Source: Meloidogyne chitwoodi
Lineage: Eukaryota; Nematoda; Chromadorea; Rhabditida; Meloidogynidae
DNA length: 64,000 nucleotides
Direction of reading: 5' to 3'
Assembly (NCBI GenBank): GCA_015183035.1
Contig: JACZZP010000014.1
Location: 682,001-746,000, forward strand
Position numbers and translations under genes: made by a program. Shown piece by piece: positions 12,968-26,323 of the stretch. Numbering within the stretch: the stretch's first letter is position 1; the number at the start of each line of letters is the position of its first letter. Under the pieces are notes generated by a model that had not been told where the DNA came from, ran no database searches, and was given only the letters and a program-made list of their open reading frames with translations.

Positions 12968-14372
12968 TTAATCAGGTACAAATGCTTGATGATCACTTCC
13001 TTTTTCTTTTGTTAAATCACCACAAAAGTTGTTCACCTTTTTTTATTATTTTTAATTTTTCTCTAAATTACCTTTTGTGCAGTTTGTGATGAATGATGTT
13101 GTTGTGTATTATTGTTATTCTCTGATGATTGATGTCTCACATTTTGAACAAACATAGACATTAAATCAACTGGGAAACTATAAAATAAAAGTTTAAAATT
13201 AATTAAAAATTAAATTTACGGAAAAACAATTGTAGAATTATGTTCAGCACTTATTGTTCCCAAAGTTTGTAAATATCGTAATTGAAGAGCAGTTGGTGTA
13301 TCAGAAATTTGAAGTGCGGCATCACGCAATGCACGGGAAGCCTTTTGTTCTCCTTCAGCAGCAATTATCTATTAAATTAATTTAAATAAAATTATTATTT
13401 TTTTAATTTTTAGTACCTTAGCTTTAGCTTCACGTGTTGCCTCAGCTTCTGCAGCCATTGCACGTTGCATTTCACGAGGAAGTCTAACATCCTTAACTTC
13501 AACACGTTCAACTTTAACACCCCAACTCTCTGTTGCTTCATCTAATACTTCCTTTAAAATATAAAATAATTTAAATGAATTTAAATATTTAAGAAAATAA
13601 CCTGCATTTGATGTGAAATATTATCACGATCTGAAAGCATTTCACTCAAAGTTTTAGTTCCAAGAACATTGCGAAGAGTTGTCATTGCTAATAATTTTGT
13701 AGAGGCTGTGGCATCTTCTACATTAACAATTGATATTGTTGCATTAGAAATACGAAAATAAACAACCTTTTAAAAAATATTAATTTTAATAATAATAATA
13801 ATTTATTTATTTTTTTATTTAAAAATAAACTAACAGCATCAACATTGGCTGTCACGCTATCTTTAGAAAGTAATTCTTGTGGTGGTACTTGAAATGAAAC
13901 AACACGTAAATCAACTTTTCTATATTCATCTATACAAGGAATTACAAAAAATAAACCTAAAAAAGATATTTAATTAATTTAAATTAATTAAATAAATAAA
14001 TTACCAGGTCCTTTAGCCCCTCCTTTTCTTAATTGTCCAAGACGAAAAATAACAGCACGTTCATATTGATTAACTATCTAAATAATTTTTTAAATTTATT
14101 TTTAAAAATAATAAAACTAACCTTGATACATAAAAACACAGAAATTGGGAATGTAATAATTGTTAAAATATAAGAAATTATAATTAAAATTTTTGCACAA
14201 AGTCTTTAAAAAATAAATTATAATTTAATAAATTAATTAAAATTTACCCATAAGGTTCAGCTTCTGTATTATATTCTGTTAAACGTGGCTTTAGAACATT
14301 TGGAGAGTTATTTCTATTTCTATCTATTTTAACATTATTATTCTCTAAATCTAAAACATTTTCAGTTGCCAT
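12968..14372 (-). CDS. Stomatin-family protein (MEC-2/UNC-1/STO-like), copy 2
   Basis: This is the inverted neighbour and close paralogue of the stomatin at 11308-12773. It starts [20 protein letters not shown] and has a hairpin anchor ([20 protein letters not shown], Pro conserved). The PHB core reads [110 protein letters not shown] and [20 protein letters not shown]. Intron positions (after GPG, VDA, the H-Q-M-Q helix and KAK) coincide with those of copy 1, so the two arose by duplication. The C-terminal tail is different: Asn/Gln/His-rich and ending HQAFVPD. The two genes are tail-to-tail with only 194 bp between stop codons. Confidence 0.9.
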
Positions 14373-15326
14373 TAAATAAATAAAACTTTTTTTTTTAATT
14401 TATTATTTCTTTCACTGAAAAAAGGTAAAAATTATTTAATGAGTATTTTTAAATAAAATAAATTTAAAAGGCTGCTATGGAGATAATATTTAAATAATAA
14501 ATGTTCAAATAAATAAACTTTATAAAAAAATAGAAAATAAAAATTAAATAATATATTTTAATTTTATTTCAACAAAGGAACAAAAATAATATATTTTTTT
14601 AATAAACATTAAAAAAACTTGAATTTAAAAATATTTATAAAAAAAAAAAGAAAATAAATATTTACACTTAAAATACCTTCTTTTTTTATTTAGTTGTTTA
14701 TTATTTAAAAATTAAAAAAAGTCATTTGTTTATTTTAATTAAAAAATATTTTTAAATTAAATAATTAATTAAATATAAATAAATAAATAAATAAATTATT
14801 ATTCTTTTATTTTAAAAAATATTGAAAAAAAGAAGATTAAAAAGTTAATAAAAAAGCAAAAATGATTTTTTATTTGATAGATAACAAAAATGATGAGTAA
14901 TAAATAAATAATATATTATTACTAAATATAGTTATATGATGATGAATAATTAAATAAATAAATTGTTTTTTTAATATATTTATTAATTAAATTTAAAAAA
15001 TTATTAAAAATTTTATTTAAAAATATTTTTATTATTTTTTTAAATTAAATTAAATAATTAATAATTATATTAATCTAGATTTATTTATTTTATTCTTGTT
15101 TATTATTTATTTTAAATAAAATAAATAATAAAAAAGCCTGATTTTTTTCTTTTTTCTTTTATTGTGTAATACATTTAATAATAATATTATTTTATTATTA
15201 TTATTTTAATAATAATAATTGCCCAAGGCATATCCTTATTACATAACGAGAATAATAATTAATTAATATATTAAGTAGTAGTATATAAATAAATAAGAAA
15301 ATAATATAAAACAATATTTAATTATT
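14373..15326. other. AT-rich intergenic, no gene seen
   Basis: Almost pure A/T with TAAA/TTTA-type runs; it lies between the divergent starts of stomatin copy 2 and the secreted-protein gene. No open frame, RNA gene or clear transposon end is visible. Confidence 0.5.
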
Positions 15327-16059
15327 ATGTTAGCCAAAAAATCAAAATATTTATTTATTTTTATTTTATTACAACTTTGTTGTGCTCATCCTCGTTTGTT
15401 TTTTTTAATTAAAAATATTATTTAATATATTTAAAATAAAAGTAAATATATTTATATATTATTTATTTATTTATTTAAAAAAAAGAATTTCGTCAATTAA
15501 AATGTTCAACCCCTGATGGCCAATTAAAAGCTGGAAATGAAAAAGCTCGTTGTCATATAATAATAAAAGATAGTGAAACTGAAAGTCCTGGAAGGCCTGC
15601 ACCTGAGGGAGATGGATGTTTTACTGTAATATTATTTTTAAAAAAATATTAATTAATTAATTAATTAATTAATATTTAAAAAGGAACAACATGGAGATGA
15701 AGAACGTGTTTATTGTGATTTAGTTTGTCCTAAAGCACATACAGTGTTTCATGCTTCTTTTAATCATGGTCATCGTTCTTGTTTTAATTATTATACTTAT
15801 CAATTAGAAAAAAGAGAAAATGATTGGTAATTAATATTTAATTAATATTTAATTAATTATTTTAAATAAAAGGTATTTATGGAGATCTTCAAAATGTTTA
15901 AATAGTACTGGAACATGGACTATTGGATGTAAATTTGATGAACCTTTTCGTACACAATTTGCTTCAGATCAAGTAAAATAAAATATTTTTAAAAATAAAT
16001 AAATAATTTTAAAGGATGTTTTTGCTCGTTTGAGAGCTCGTGCACGTAAAGCTCTTTAA
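15327..16059 (+). CDS. Small secreted protein with eight cysteines, unknown family
   Basis: Five exons (15327-15393, 15486-15625, 15684-15826, 15873-15972, 16015-16059) give 164 residues. A clear N-terminal signal sequence (basic MLAKKSK, then YLFIFILLQLCCA, with cleavage expected near AHPQ) is followed by a mature domain with eight Cys (KCSTPDG, RCHII, GCFT, YCDLVCP, SCFNYY, KCLNSTGTW, GCKFDEP) and no later membrane segment. It ends in an Arg/Ala tail (ARLRARARKAL). Pairing of the Cys into four disulfides is inference. I do not recognise a named family; in a plant-parasitic nematode such a protein could be an extracellular matrix component or an effector, which the sequence alone cannot decide. 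Phases 1/0/2/0 all join cleanly, supporting the model. Confidence 0.7.
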
Positions 16060-16136
16060 AAATTAGAAGAAAAAGTAAAAAATAAATTATATATTTATTT
16101 ATTTTTATATAAAATAGTTTAAAATTAAAAATAAAA

Positions 16137-19100
16137 TTAAAGAGCAATTTTCATTTCCTGTACAGTATAATAATCAGAATTATTTTGTGAATATTGACTT
16201 TCAGAGGTAGCATTAATTGAAGAAGGTAATTGTACAATTAAAGGTGTTGGGGGTGGAAGAGGATGCCTTTAAATTAAAATAAAATTAATTAAAATAAAAT
16301 AACCATAAAGGAGGATGAGGAGATAATAAATTATTATTATTATTATTATTAAATTGTAAAAAAGAAGGAAAAGGTATTAATGGTGGTAATTGATGAAATA
16401 ATAAATCTTTAATTTTTAAATTATTATTATTTAATTTTAAAATTTGTTTTTTAATAATTTGTTGTCTTTTTCTTTGACAAATTAAAATAAATAAAATTGA
16501 AATAATCATTCCAAGTAAAAAAATAAAAATAATTAAAAAAGAAAATAATTGAGTTGTAAAAGGAGAAGAAGATAATTGTTTTTCTTTTTGTTGAATAGAA
16601 AAAGAAGAAGAAGAATAAAATAAATTCTAAAAAATAATTAATTAAAATAATTAAATATTTATTACCTGTTCAAAACTAATTAAATCATTAATATCCAAAT
16701 ATTTAATTATTTTTTCAATTTCTATAAAAGAAAGTATTTTTGTTTTATTTAAAAATATTGTTTGTAAAATTATTAATTTCCTATCAGGTATTTCATAATC
16801 TTCTTCTTTATTATTATTATTTAATATTATTGGTTTATAACGAATTTCTTTTAAAAGACAATTTAAAGGAAATATTTGTTTATTTATTAATCTTAAATTA
16901 ATTAAATTAATATTTAAATAAAAATACTTTAAATATTCAATTATTTTTAAATTATCCAATTCAACAGGACTTTTATTAATTAAAATTGAAATAATATCTG
17001 AACTTTCAACAATCCAAATCTTTAATAAATTTAAAAAATAAAATTATTATTTATTTTTTTAAAAATAATTACATTAGCAAAAGAATTAAAATTTGATTTT
17101 TTTCCATCTAAATTTTCTGCTAAAAATTCCAAAGTAAATAAACCATCAGAAGATAAATCTTCTATTGGTGAATTTAATGAAATTATACCATTATTATTAT
17201 CCAAAGAAAATATTTTATTTGAAGGATTAATTTGATAAGAAAATTGAGAAAATTGATAAAAACAAGAAATTAATTGATAAAATATTAAATCTTTTTTTTT
17301 AAATTAAAATATAATTAAATTAATTAAATTAATTAATTAAATAAATAAACCATTATTATCATAATCAAAAGCATTAATTTGTCCAATAATATAACCAACA
17401 TTAGAATTCTTTTCTAATATAAAATTATAATAATTTTGTTCAAATATTGGATTATTATCATTACTTTAATTTAAATTTATTAATTTAAATTAAAAAATAA
17501 AAAAACAAACATATTATTAATATTTATTTTAATTTTTAAATAATTTTCTTTTTCTTCTTCTTCTTCATTATTATTTTCAAAATAAATTAAATAATTTAAA
17601 GGTAATAATTCTTCAAATTCTTCAAAATCAATTTCTTTATTTGTTTTTATCTTAAAAATATTTTTTATTTAATTTTAATTTTAAATAAATTAATTACTTC
17701 ATTATTTTCATTAATTTCAATAATTAATTGTTTATTTTCTTCTTTTTTAATAATTAATTTATTATTATTATTATTTAATTTTGTTAAAATAGTTCCTTTA
17801 GGTATATTTTCATTAATTTGTAAAATTAAAGGTGAAATTCCATTAAATGGTTGAGATTTTAATTTTTTAAATAAATTATTATTTATTTGAATAATTAATT
17901 TAATTTTTATTGATAAAAATATTCCACTTTGTGCCCAAGCAATTAACTTTTAAATAAATAAATATTTAATTATTATTTAATATTATTATTACCTCAATTA
18001 ATTTATTATTATTTAATAAAGTTAAATTATTATTATTTAAAGAAATTAAAATTAATCCATTTTGTTGATTTATTTTAATTAAAATTAATTCATTATTATT
18101 TTCTTCTTTATTTTTTTCTAAAAAATAAATAATTGGTTGACATTCTTTTTTTAAATTATAATTTGCATTAAGTGATCCAATAGATATCCAATTATTATTA
18201 AAAGAAGATATTAATTGCTATAATTAATTTAAATTAATTTAAATTAATTTATTTTAATTACTTGTTTATTTAAATTAAAATAAAGTTGTTGATTTTCATT
18301 AAAATAAGGTTGACAATTAATATTTGAAATTATTTTAATATAAAATTTATATAATAAAATTTCTTTATTTTCAATAATTGAAATAATTTCAAAATTCAAT
18401 AAAGATTTTTCTTCTTTTTTATTTTTTAATGTTTGATTTGTTTTAATTACTAAAGAATTAATTGTTCTACGTTCAATTCTTTTAATAAAAAAATTAATTT
18501 TAATTAAAAAATAAATAATTTACCTAAATAAATGAGAAGAATAATTATTAGAAAGTGAACGAATAAAAGGTTTAAAAGGAGATAAATTAAAATCAATTGA
18601 AAGAACAAATGTTCCAATGGGGGAATCTTCTGTTAAATTAATTATTGGTATTGAAGGAATTGGTAAAATTGATAAATTATTATTTAAATTGTTTTCAGAA
18701 TAAATAATCTAAAATTAATTAAATATAAATATATTTTTAAGTTAACCGGAACAATTGTAGATTTTTCTTTATTTTCAGCTTGAATAAAAAATAATGAAGA
18801 AGGATTAATATAAGAATTATTATTATTAATTATTTGTTTTAAATAATTAAAAGAAATATTATTATTATTATTTAAAATTATTTCTTCTTCTTCGTTATTT
18901 AAATATTTTAATTTTAATTTAGTATTATTATTTAAATTTTCATTAAAAATAATTATTTTATTTTCTTTTTCTTCTTCATCATTATTATTATTAATTTTAT
19001 AAAAAGTTTCAGAAAATTTAAATTTATTTTCATTTAAATTATTTGTTTTAATTATAGTAATTAAAATTGGTATTTTCATATAAATAGTTCCATTATTTAA

Positions 19101-22035
19101 ATAATTTATTTGAATTGTTAAATTAAAAATAGATCCTCCAATATTTTTAAGGGGAAAAGCAACAGATAGAATTGCTAAATAATTAAATAAATAATTAAAT
19201 AAATAATTAAATAAATAATTAAATAAATAATTAAATAAATAATTAAATAAATAATTAAATAAATAATTAAATAAATAATTAAATAAATAATTAAATAAAT
19301 AATTAAATAAATAATTAAATAAATAATTAAATAAATAATTAAATAAATAATTAAATAAATAATTAAATAATTAAATACCTAATTCTTTATCAATAAAAAA
19401 GAATTTATTTTTATTTCCATAAAGTGAATATATTAATTTTTCTTTTTTTAATGTTTCAAAAATTCCAAAAGAATAAATTAAAGAATTAATTGGAGAAGAA
19501 TCTTTAATTTTTAATAAAATTGGATTATTATTATTTTGTTTAAATAATTCTTCTTCTTTTTTAATTAAATTAATTATTTCAAAATTATTTTTATTATTTT
19601 GTTGTTGATAAAATTTAATAAGAACAAGAGCTTAAAATAAATTTATTAATAATTAAATTAGTAATTAAATTAAAAACTTACTAAAACCATTATATTCTAA
19701 AGGATGTTCTTCATCTCTAACAGAAATATTTAATAAAGCTTCCCCCAATTGTTTATTATTATTTAATAAATAATCTTCTAATGTTACATTATTATTATTA
19801 TTTTCTTCTTCTTTTTCAATTAAAGAAAGTATCCATTGACCAGTTGTTCCATTGGGAGAAAGTGAAAAATAATTTAAACATTCTTCTTTTTTAATTTCTT
19901 CTCCAGAAATTGTTTGACATTCACAATTAATTAATTTATAAATTAAATGAGCATCTAAATCTAAATCTTCAGCAGAAAGAGTAAAAAGATTATTATTATT
20001 ATTATTTTCTGAAATAATATTTTCTTCATCTAAAATAAATAAATAAATAAATATTTTAAATTAATAATATTTACTTTTATGTATAATAATTCTTTGAAAT
20101 GATTTTTGAAATAAAGGAGAAGAAGATCCAATTCCAGGAATTAAAACATGAACTAATGAAGAATCAATTAAATTACCAGAAATTAAAATAACCTTTTAAT
20201 TAATTAATTTAATTAATTTAAATTAATTAAATAACCTTTAAAGTATAATTTTGAGTAAATTGTCCAATAGGTCCATTATATATTAATAATACTTTATTAT
20301 TATTATTATTTTCAATATTAAAATATCCTTCTCCTCCTTCAGAAATTAAAAATTTTGGAAATTTTTCTTCTTTTTCATTAATTAATTTATTATTATTTTT
20401 TAAAATATTTAAATGACCAATTAATAATTTATTATTATTTAAATTATTTAAATTAAAAGGATCAACAGCAAATGCATATATTGACTTTTTAAATTAATTT
20501 AAAAAATATATTTTAATTTAATTATTTATTTATTACCTTTTCAAAATAATAATAATTATTATTATTATTATTTTCTTCTTCTTCTTCTTCTTTTAAATTA
20601 TTATTATTTAATAATAAAGATAATATAATTAATGTTTTATCATATATTTTAGAAGAAATATTTAAATAAACATTAAATTTAGCAATTCCTTTTTTCTTTT
20701 TTAATTCAGAAATTGTATAATTAAAATCCTTTAAAATAATATTTTAAATTTAAAATTAAAATAATAACTTTAATAAATAATGCTCCAGTATTTTTATTAA
20801 TTTCTAAAATTGTTTTTGTTGATTTATTATTATTATTTTCTTCTTCTAAATAAAATTCAATAAAATTATTAATAACTTCATTTTTAATTATAGGTTCAAT
20901 AAAAGATAAAAGAATTATTGTAGAAGGTATTATTGTTAAATTAGAAGAATTAATTTTAATATTAAATTGTTTTTTAGTAAAATAATAACTAAAAAAATAT
21001 ATTAAATTAATTAATTTTAAATTTACTTTATTTTATTTTCTTCTTCTTTATCATTAATATTAATTTTATAAATTAAAGGTATTTCATTATTTTCAATAAA
21101 TAATTGTAATTTATTAATTAATTGAAGATTTAAACATTTATTATTATTATTATTATATTTAATAATTAAATTATTATTATTATTATTATCAATTGAAAAT
21201 CTTAAAAAATAAAAATAAATAAATAATTAATTTAAAAAATTACTAACTGGTTAGCCATAGATCCAAAAAGTTTAATTTTTGAATAATCTTTTAATTTTAA
21301 AATATTTTCAGGACTATTAATTAACTAAAAATATATAAATTAATTTAATTTAAATTAATTAATTTAATATTTACATTAATTATATTACAATTTAAATTAT
21401 CTTTTTTAGCTATTAATATATTATTATTTTGAATAATTAATTCTTCTTTTATATTATTATTATTATTTATTTGATTTTCATCATCAATAAGTTTAATTTG
21501 TAGTTCATATTCTTCTACTTTAAGTTGTTTTTGTTGAGAAGATGATGATGATATTCCCTTAATTATAATTTAATTTTAATTAATTTAATTTTAATTAATT
21601 AACTTGATTATTATTTTCTTTATTAAAATAAAATAATTGTGCTTGTATTGTTATATTTAAATAATTAACATTAATATATTCTTCTTTTAAAGGTTTTATA
21701 AGAATTAATTTAAATGATTGTCCAGTTCTAAGTAAAGATGAAGGAGAAATATTAAAATATTTTCTAATTAAATAAGGTTCATAAACAAATAAATTAATAA
21801 ATTTATTATCCTCTTTTGAAGGATTAACTTTTAAAGGACCATTAAATTGAACAAAAGTACCAATTAAAGAATCTTTTCTTAAAAAACCTTTATTATCAAA
21901 AATCCATAAAAGTGAATTTGAATCTATTATTTTTTATTAAATTAATTTAATTTAACAATAAAAACCTTTATTTTCATTTTCAGTATAAAATAAATTAAAA
22001 ATATTTAATAAAAATAATAAAAATAAAATAAACAT
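16137..22035 (-). CDS. Cadherin-repeat transmembrane protein, Asn-rich
   Basis: A large single-pass adhesion receptor interrupted by many 40-60 nt introns. It starts with a signal peptide (MFILFLLFLLNIFNLFYTEN, ATG at 22035). Cadherin (Ca-binding beta-sandwich) signatures are visible: NDNNPIFEQNYYNFILEKNS, VGYIIGQINAFDYDNN and FSLDNNNGIISLNSPIEDL (about 17460-17160); ILEINKNTGALFIK (about 20810-20760); LSAEDLDLDAHLIYKL (about 19985-19935); and ISVRDEEHP. Near the C-terminus a membrane helix (FSFLIIFIFLLGMIISILFI, about 16550-16490) precedes a basic stop-transfer RKRQQIIKK and a short cytoplasmic tail with Pro/Leu clusters, ending VQEMKIAL. Estimated length is about 1,500-1,600 residues. Poly-Asn runs encoded by AAT repeats are frequent and probably reflect base composition. 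I cannot assign it to a particular cadherin subfamily. Confidence 0.72.
19174..19376. repeat. 12-bp tandem repeat (minisatellite) in a cadherin intron
   Basis: About sixteen uninterrupted copies of a 12-bp unit of the form AATTAAATAAAT. It occupies most of one intron of the cadherin gene, making it four to five times longer than its neighbours. Confidence 0.9.
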
Positions 22036-22529
22036 CTTTTACAAGAACTTTGAGAATTAAAGTGAAGAAAATATAAAATACTTTAAAATAATAAAAAAAG
22101 GAACCCAAACAAAAATCGACAAAAGAAAAAATACCCTTTTTTCAATAAATATTTGGGTCATCATTTGCCACACCCTTTTATTTAATTTTATTTAATTTTA
22201 TTTATAAGTGACAGTCGCTGGCCCCGGCAATGGCGAGAAAAATTCATTAAGTGCGCAAAGAGAAAAACAAAGGTCATTAATACTAAAAAATAAAATAAAA
22301 AGAGAAGAAGAAGAAAATGGATTATTTGAAATAAATGAAGATGATTTTTAATAAAAAAATGGGTAAAATAGATGGATGGAAATGGCGTAGCGGTTTATTT
22401 TGTTATTTTTGTTTTGCCCTTAAATTGGATTAAATATTTATTTTTTGTAATAATAATAAATAAATAAATAAATAATTAATTTAATATAAATATTTATAAA
22501 AACCCGTAAAAATAATATAAAAATAATTA
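22036..22529. other. Intergenic between cadherin start and AF9/ENL stop
   Basis: This should contain the cadherin promoter (minus strand) and the 3' UTR of the YEATS gene. A GC-rich patch at about 22205-22250 (GTCGCTGGCCCCGGCAATGG region) stands out against the AT background. No gene is seen. Confidence 0.45.
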
Positions 22530-25500
22530 TTAAACCAATAAATTTTCCAATTCATTTAAAGTTTCAATAGGAAGTTTTTCAAAATCAAAATCAACACTAT
22601 TCTGATCAAAATTTAAAAAAATTCCTTCATTTCCTTGTTTTAATAAAATTTCACAGCATTTAAAAAGTAATTCTTCTTCTGTTCCTCCATCTGTATTTTC
22701 ATCAGTTAAAATATTATTTTCTTGTAACAAATCAAGTTTTTGACGTAAATTATCAATTCGATTAGTTAAAACACTAAAATAATAAAATAATTAATTTATT
22801 TAAAATTATAATTTACAAAATATTAGAAGAAGAATCTTCACAGTTTTCATCAATTTTAACATTAACTATTTTTTGTTGATAAGATGGTCCAGGAGGGCAC
22901 AATATGTCCTCTTCTTCTTCTTCTTCATTGTTCTCTTGACATTCATTTTTAATATTTGAAATTTCTTCAAAAACAGAAATTGAAGATTTTGGAGAAGAAT
23001 TTATTGTTGTTTTATTTTCTTTTTTTAAAACAACAATTTGTTCAAAAGAATTAATTTTTGTTATTTCTTCATTAACTTCTTTTGCTATTTTTGGTGGCTT
23101 AATAATAGGAGAATTTGTTAAAGAAGAAGAAGATAAATAATATTCTTTTCTTTTATTTTCATCAATTATTTTCTTTTTTTCAATCTTTGTAAAATCTTCA
23201 CAAATTTTATCACTTTTTCTTTTTTTAGTTTCAGATTGAATATTATTACTAATTTAAAATAAATATTAATTATAAAATTAAATTATTAACCTTATATTAT
23301 TATTATTATTCCATTTCTCTGTCTTTTCTGGAGTTATTAAAGGAAGTGTTTGTTTTAAATATTGCTTAAATACAGCCAATTTTGGAGATACTAATCCTTC
23401 TTTTTTAAGAGAAGATATTGTTGTTTGTTCTTCTACTTTTAACCTTTCCTTTGTATCTAATTTATTTGGAGAATTTTTTAAAATTTTTTCATTATTTATT
23501 CCTTCTATTTTGCCCTTTTCAATATTTTGTTTTTTAATAAAATTATCTAAAACTGTCTTCTTTTCAGATATTTTGACTATTTTTACAGGATCAACCTCTG
23601 TTTTTTCAACTTTTTCTTCTTTCCTTTTATCTTTATCTTGTTTCTTCTTTTCTAATTTCTTCTTAAATAAATTATTTTTAAAATAATTTAACAAAATGAC
23701 TAATCCAAAAATAAATATATTTAAATTCTACCCCATTTCCTTCCCAAATTTAAGATATTTTAAAATTAAAAACCTCTTCTTTTTTCTCTTTCCTAACTTC
23801 GTCCTTCTCCTTTAATAACAATTCTTCCTTCTTTTCAGATGTTTTTATTATTACTTCATTATTTTTATATTCTTTTTTATCCTTCTCTGATGAAGAATGT
23901 TTATTTTTAATTTTATTAAAATTTTCTTTTTTTATTTCAATCTTTTCTTTTTGTTTTTCATTTTCAATATTTATCTTTTCTTCTTTTAAAGACTTTTTCT
24001 CTTCTCTATTATCCTTTTTAGGCAAAACAGATTCATCTATTTTTATTTTTTTTATCTAAAAATTTTAAATATTATAAAATTATATAAATTAAAACCTCTT
24101 CAACATTCCCATTTGTAGTAGTACTCTTTCGTTTTTCTGATAAAACTTTTTTAGAAGAATTATTTCGTTCTTTTTCACGTTCAATAATATATTTATTATC
24201 TTCACATTCCTTCTTTTTGCTTTCTTTTATTATTTTTTCTTTTTTATATTTTTCTTTATCTTCAGAAGATTTTGAAATAATTAAATCTTTTGTTAAATTA
24301 TTATTTGTAATTTTAAAGTTATCTTTATGTTTTTCCTCTTTTTTTGCAGAAGAATGAGTTTTGTTGCTAGTTGAAGGCAAATTCTGAGAAAATAATTATA
24401 AAAATAAATAAATTGTTTCTTTAATTTACCGCTTCAAAAAGATCTCGTATGACAGAATCTGACTCACAATCAGTACTTGGAGGTATTCGCTTTTTTGGTA
24501 CAGCCATATGAGTACTTTTCTATTAAAAAATATAGATTTATTTATTTATAATACAGAGTGTGGCAAATTGGGCTGCCCTTTTGTTTTTTGAATAACTTTT
24601 TTTAAACTTAATGAAAATCGATAATTCTTTTTTTATTCGATTCACAACCCCTTAAGAATTTTTTTGATACCAAATTTAGCCAAAAAAGCTTATTTAAAAT
24701 ATAGTGGGAAAGGATTCATTTGGAGCAGCCGCGGTAATCACCAAAATGAGCGTTTTTCAAAAATTTATAACTTTGTCTAAATTTGTCTATTGAGCTAATT
24801 TTGATCTCATTCAACTCAGCTCGAAGAGCTCGTTCGAAAGAGCTATCATACTCATATTTGAATTTTTCACTCGAAAAAATTAGCTAATTCCTTTTTTGGT
24901 TTTCGACTTCTAAGACCTGTAGCTCGGCTCGTATTTAACCTATTTCGAAGAGTTCTTTCGAATGACACCTCATTTGACCCGATTGAATCAAACACAAAAA
25001 ATTCCCTTACTTAAAAAGTACCAAAAATTTTTTATAAAAGTTAAGTATAGATTTTTTCTAAAAAAGTTTAGCTGAATTTGGTATCAAAAAAATTCTTAAG
25101 GGGTTGTAAATCGAATAAAAAAAGAATTATCGATTTTCATTAAGTTTAAAAAAAGTTATTCAAAAACAAAAGGGCAGCCCATTTTGCCGCACTCTGTATT
25201 AGTCCTTCAAAAGATATAAAAAATAAAAACATTAAATGTCTTAATAAAACGTCTAAATCTTTAAAAATTTAAGGTATTTCTTTTCGTAAATCCGATATGG
25301 AAATTAATCTCCAATACTAAATTATAGTTTCAAAGTTAGTTAAAATAAAATAACCTTTTTGTTATGGTTATTGCTCATTTCAGCTGTTGCTTTCTCTTTT
25401 TCATCAAATTTCTTTACGTCCTCCTTTTTCAATATTTTATTTGGAGAATTAATTACTTCCTCTACTTTTTTAGAAATAATTTGAGAATCTTTTGAAGAAC

Positions 25501-26323
25501 TTTGATGTTTTTGTTTTTTTTCATCTTTGGGCGGTTTTAAAGTTGAACTTTCTTTTCTTGGAATACTTTTTTGTTTTAGTGCTATTAAAAAATAAATAAA
25601 GACAATAAATAGTAATAAATTAATAAAAATAAACCTGTGCCAGTATCACCGTTAGAAGAAGAATGTGCCGGTAATATTAGTTGAGGTAAAATTCTTTGTT
25701 TATTAGATGCCCGGCAATATTTTGGTATAAGAGCAGAAAATTCAGGGCTTGGATTAGCTACTTCAATCTTGTATTCTGTCTCATGTTTGTTGTCACTATC
25801 TAAAATGTTTTTTCAAATTTACGATAAAAACTTTAAACCTAAAAGAAGATCGAGGTTGTAATTTATCTTAAAACTCTTTTTCTGGACAGCAAAATAAATG
25901 CAAATCACCATATCAAATGAACCAAAACCAGATTCAGTTATTTCAAATGGAGGCTAAATAATTTAAAAATATTTTTAATATGGCTCAGATCAAATTAAAT
26001 AAAAGATAGCAAATTAATAATAAAAAAACATTTATTATCTCTCGTTCAGGATTTGCAAAACTTTCGTGTAAACGGAAGACCACTTTCCGTATAAAAGATC
26101 TATCAGTAAATTGTTCTGGGCCTACAGCACGAACATAAATCTAAAGAATATTAAAATATAAATGTTATATTAATTTTTAAACCGTCCATCGATGTGTGAA
26201 TCCTGAAGAAGTTTTTTCAGGGAGAAGTTTAGAAACATTTCCGATCATAAGACGAACTAGAGAACGAGATTGATGTGAAGAGTTGTTTCCGATCGATGGA
26301 GTAGAATGAGAATTGTTATTCAT
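22530..26323 (-). CDS. YEATS-domain protein, AF9/ENL (MLLT3/MLLT1) homologue
   Basis: AF9/ENL proteins read acyl-lysine on histone H3 through a YEATS domain and recruit elongation factors or DOT1L through a C-terminal AHD. The N-terminal exons (from ATG 26323) encode the YEATS fold: SSGFTHRWTIYVRAVGPEQF, VVFRLHESFANPERE, PPFEITESGFGSFDMVICIY and KKSFKINYNLDL (AF9: GFTHDWMVFVRG, KVVFHLHESFPRPKR, PPYKVEESGYAGF). A long Lys/Glu/Ser-rich linker follows (about 25800-22850, with many KEKK and EEKKE runs). The C-terminus (ILLKQGNEGIFLNF, then SVDFDFEKLPIETLNELENLL) has the pattern of the AHD (ETGHFN..NTTFDFDL..LDE.T..KLQ..L). One large intron holds a transposon (24554-25196). The aromatic-cage Tyr of AF9 (Y78 in SGY) is Phe here. 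Confidence 0.82.
24554..25196. mobile_element. TA-flanked palindromic MITE (Tc1/mariner-type) in an intron
   Basis: Ends CAGAGTGTGGCAAATTGGGC and, in reverse complement, CAGAGTGCGGCAAAATGGGC; complementarity continues for roughly 140 bp on each side. It is flanked by TA (24552-24553 and 25197-25198). It has no coding capacity and is 643 bp long. It sits within an intron of the AF9/ENL-like gene. A TA duplication with these ends fits the Tc1/mariner/IS630 superfamily (inference). Confidence 0.85.
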
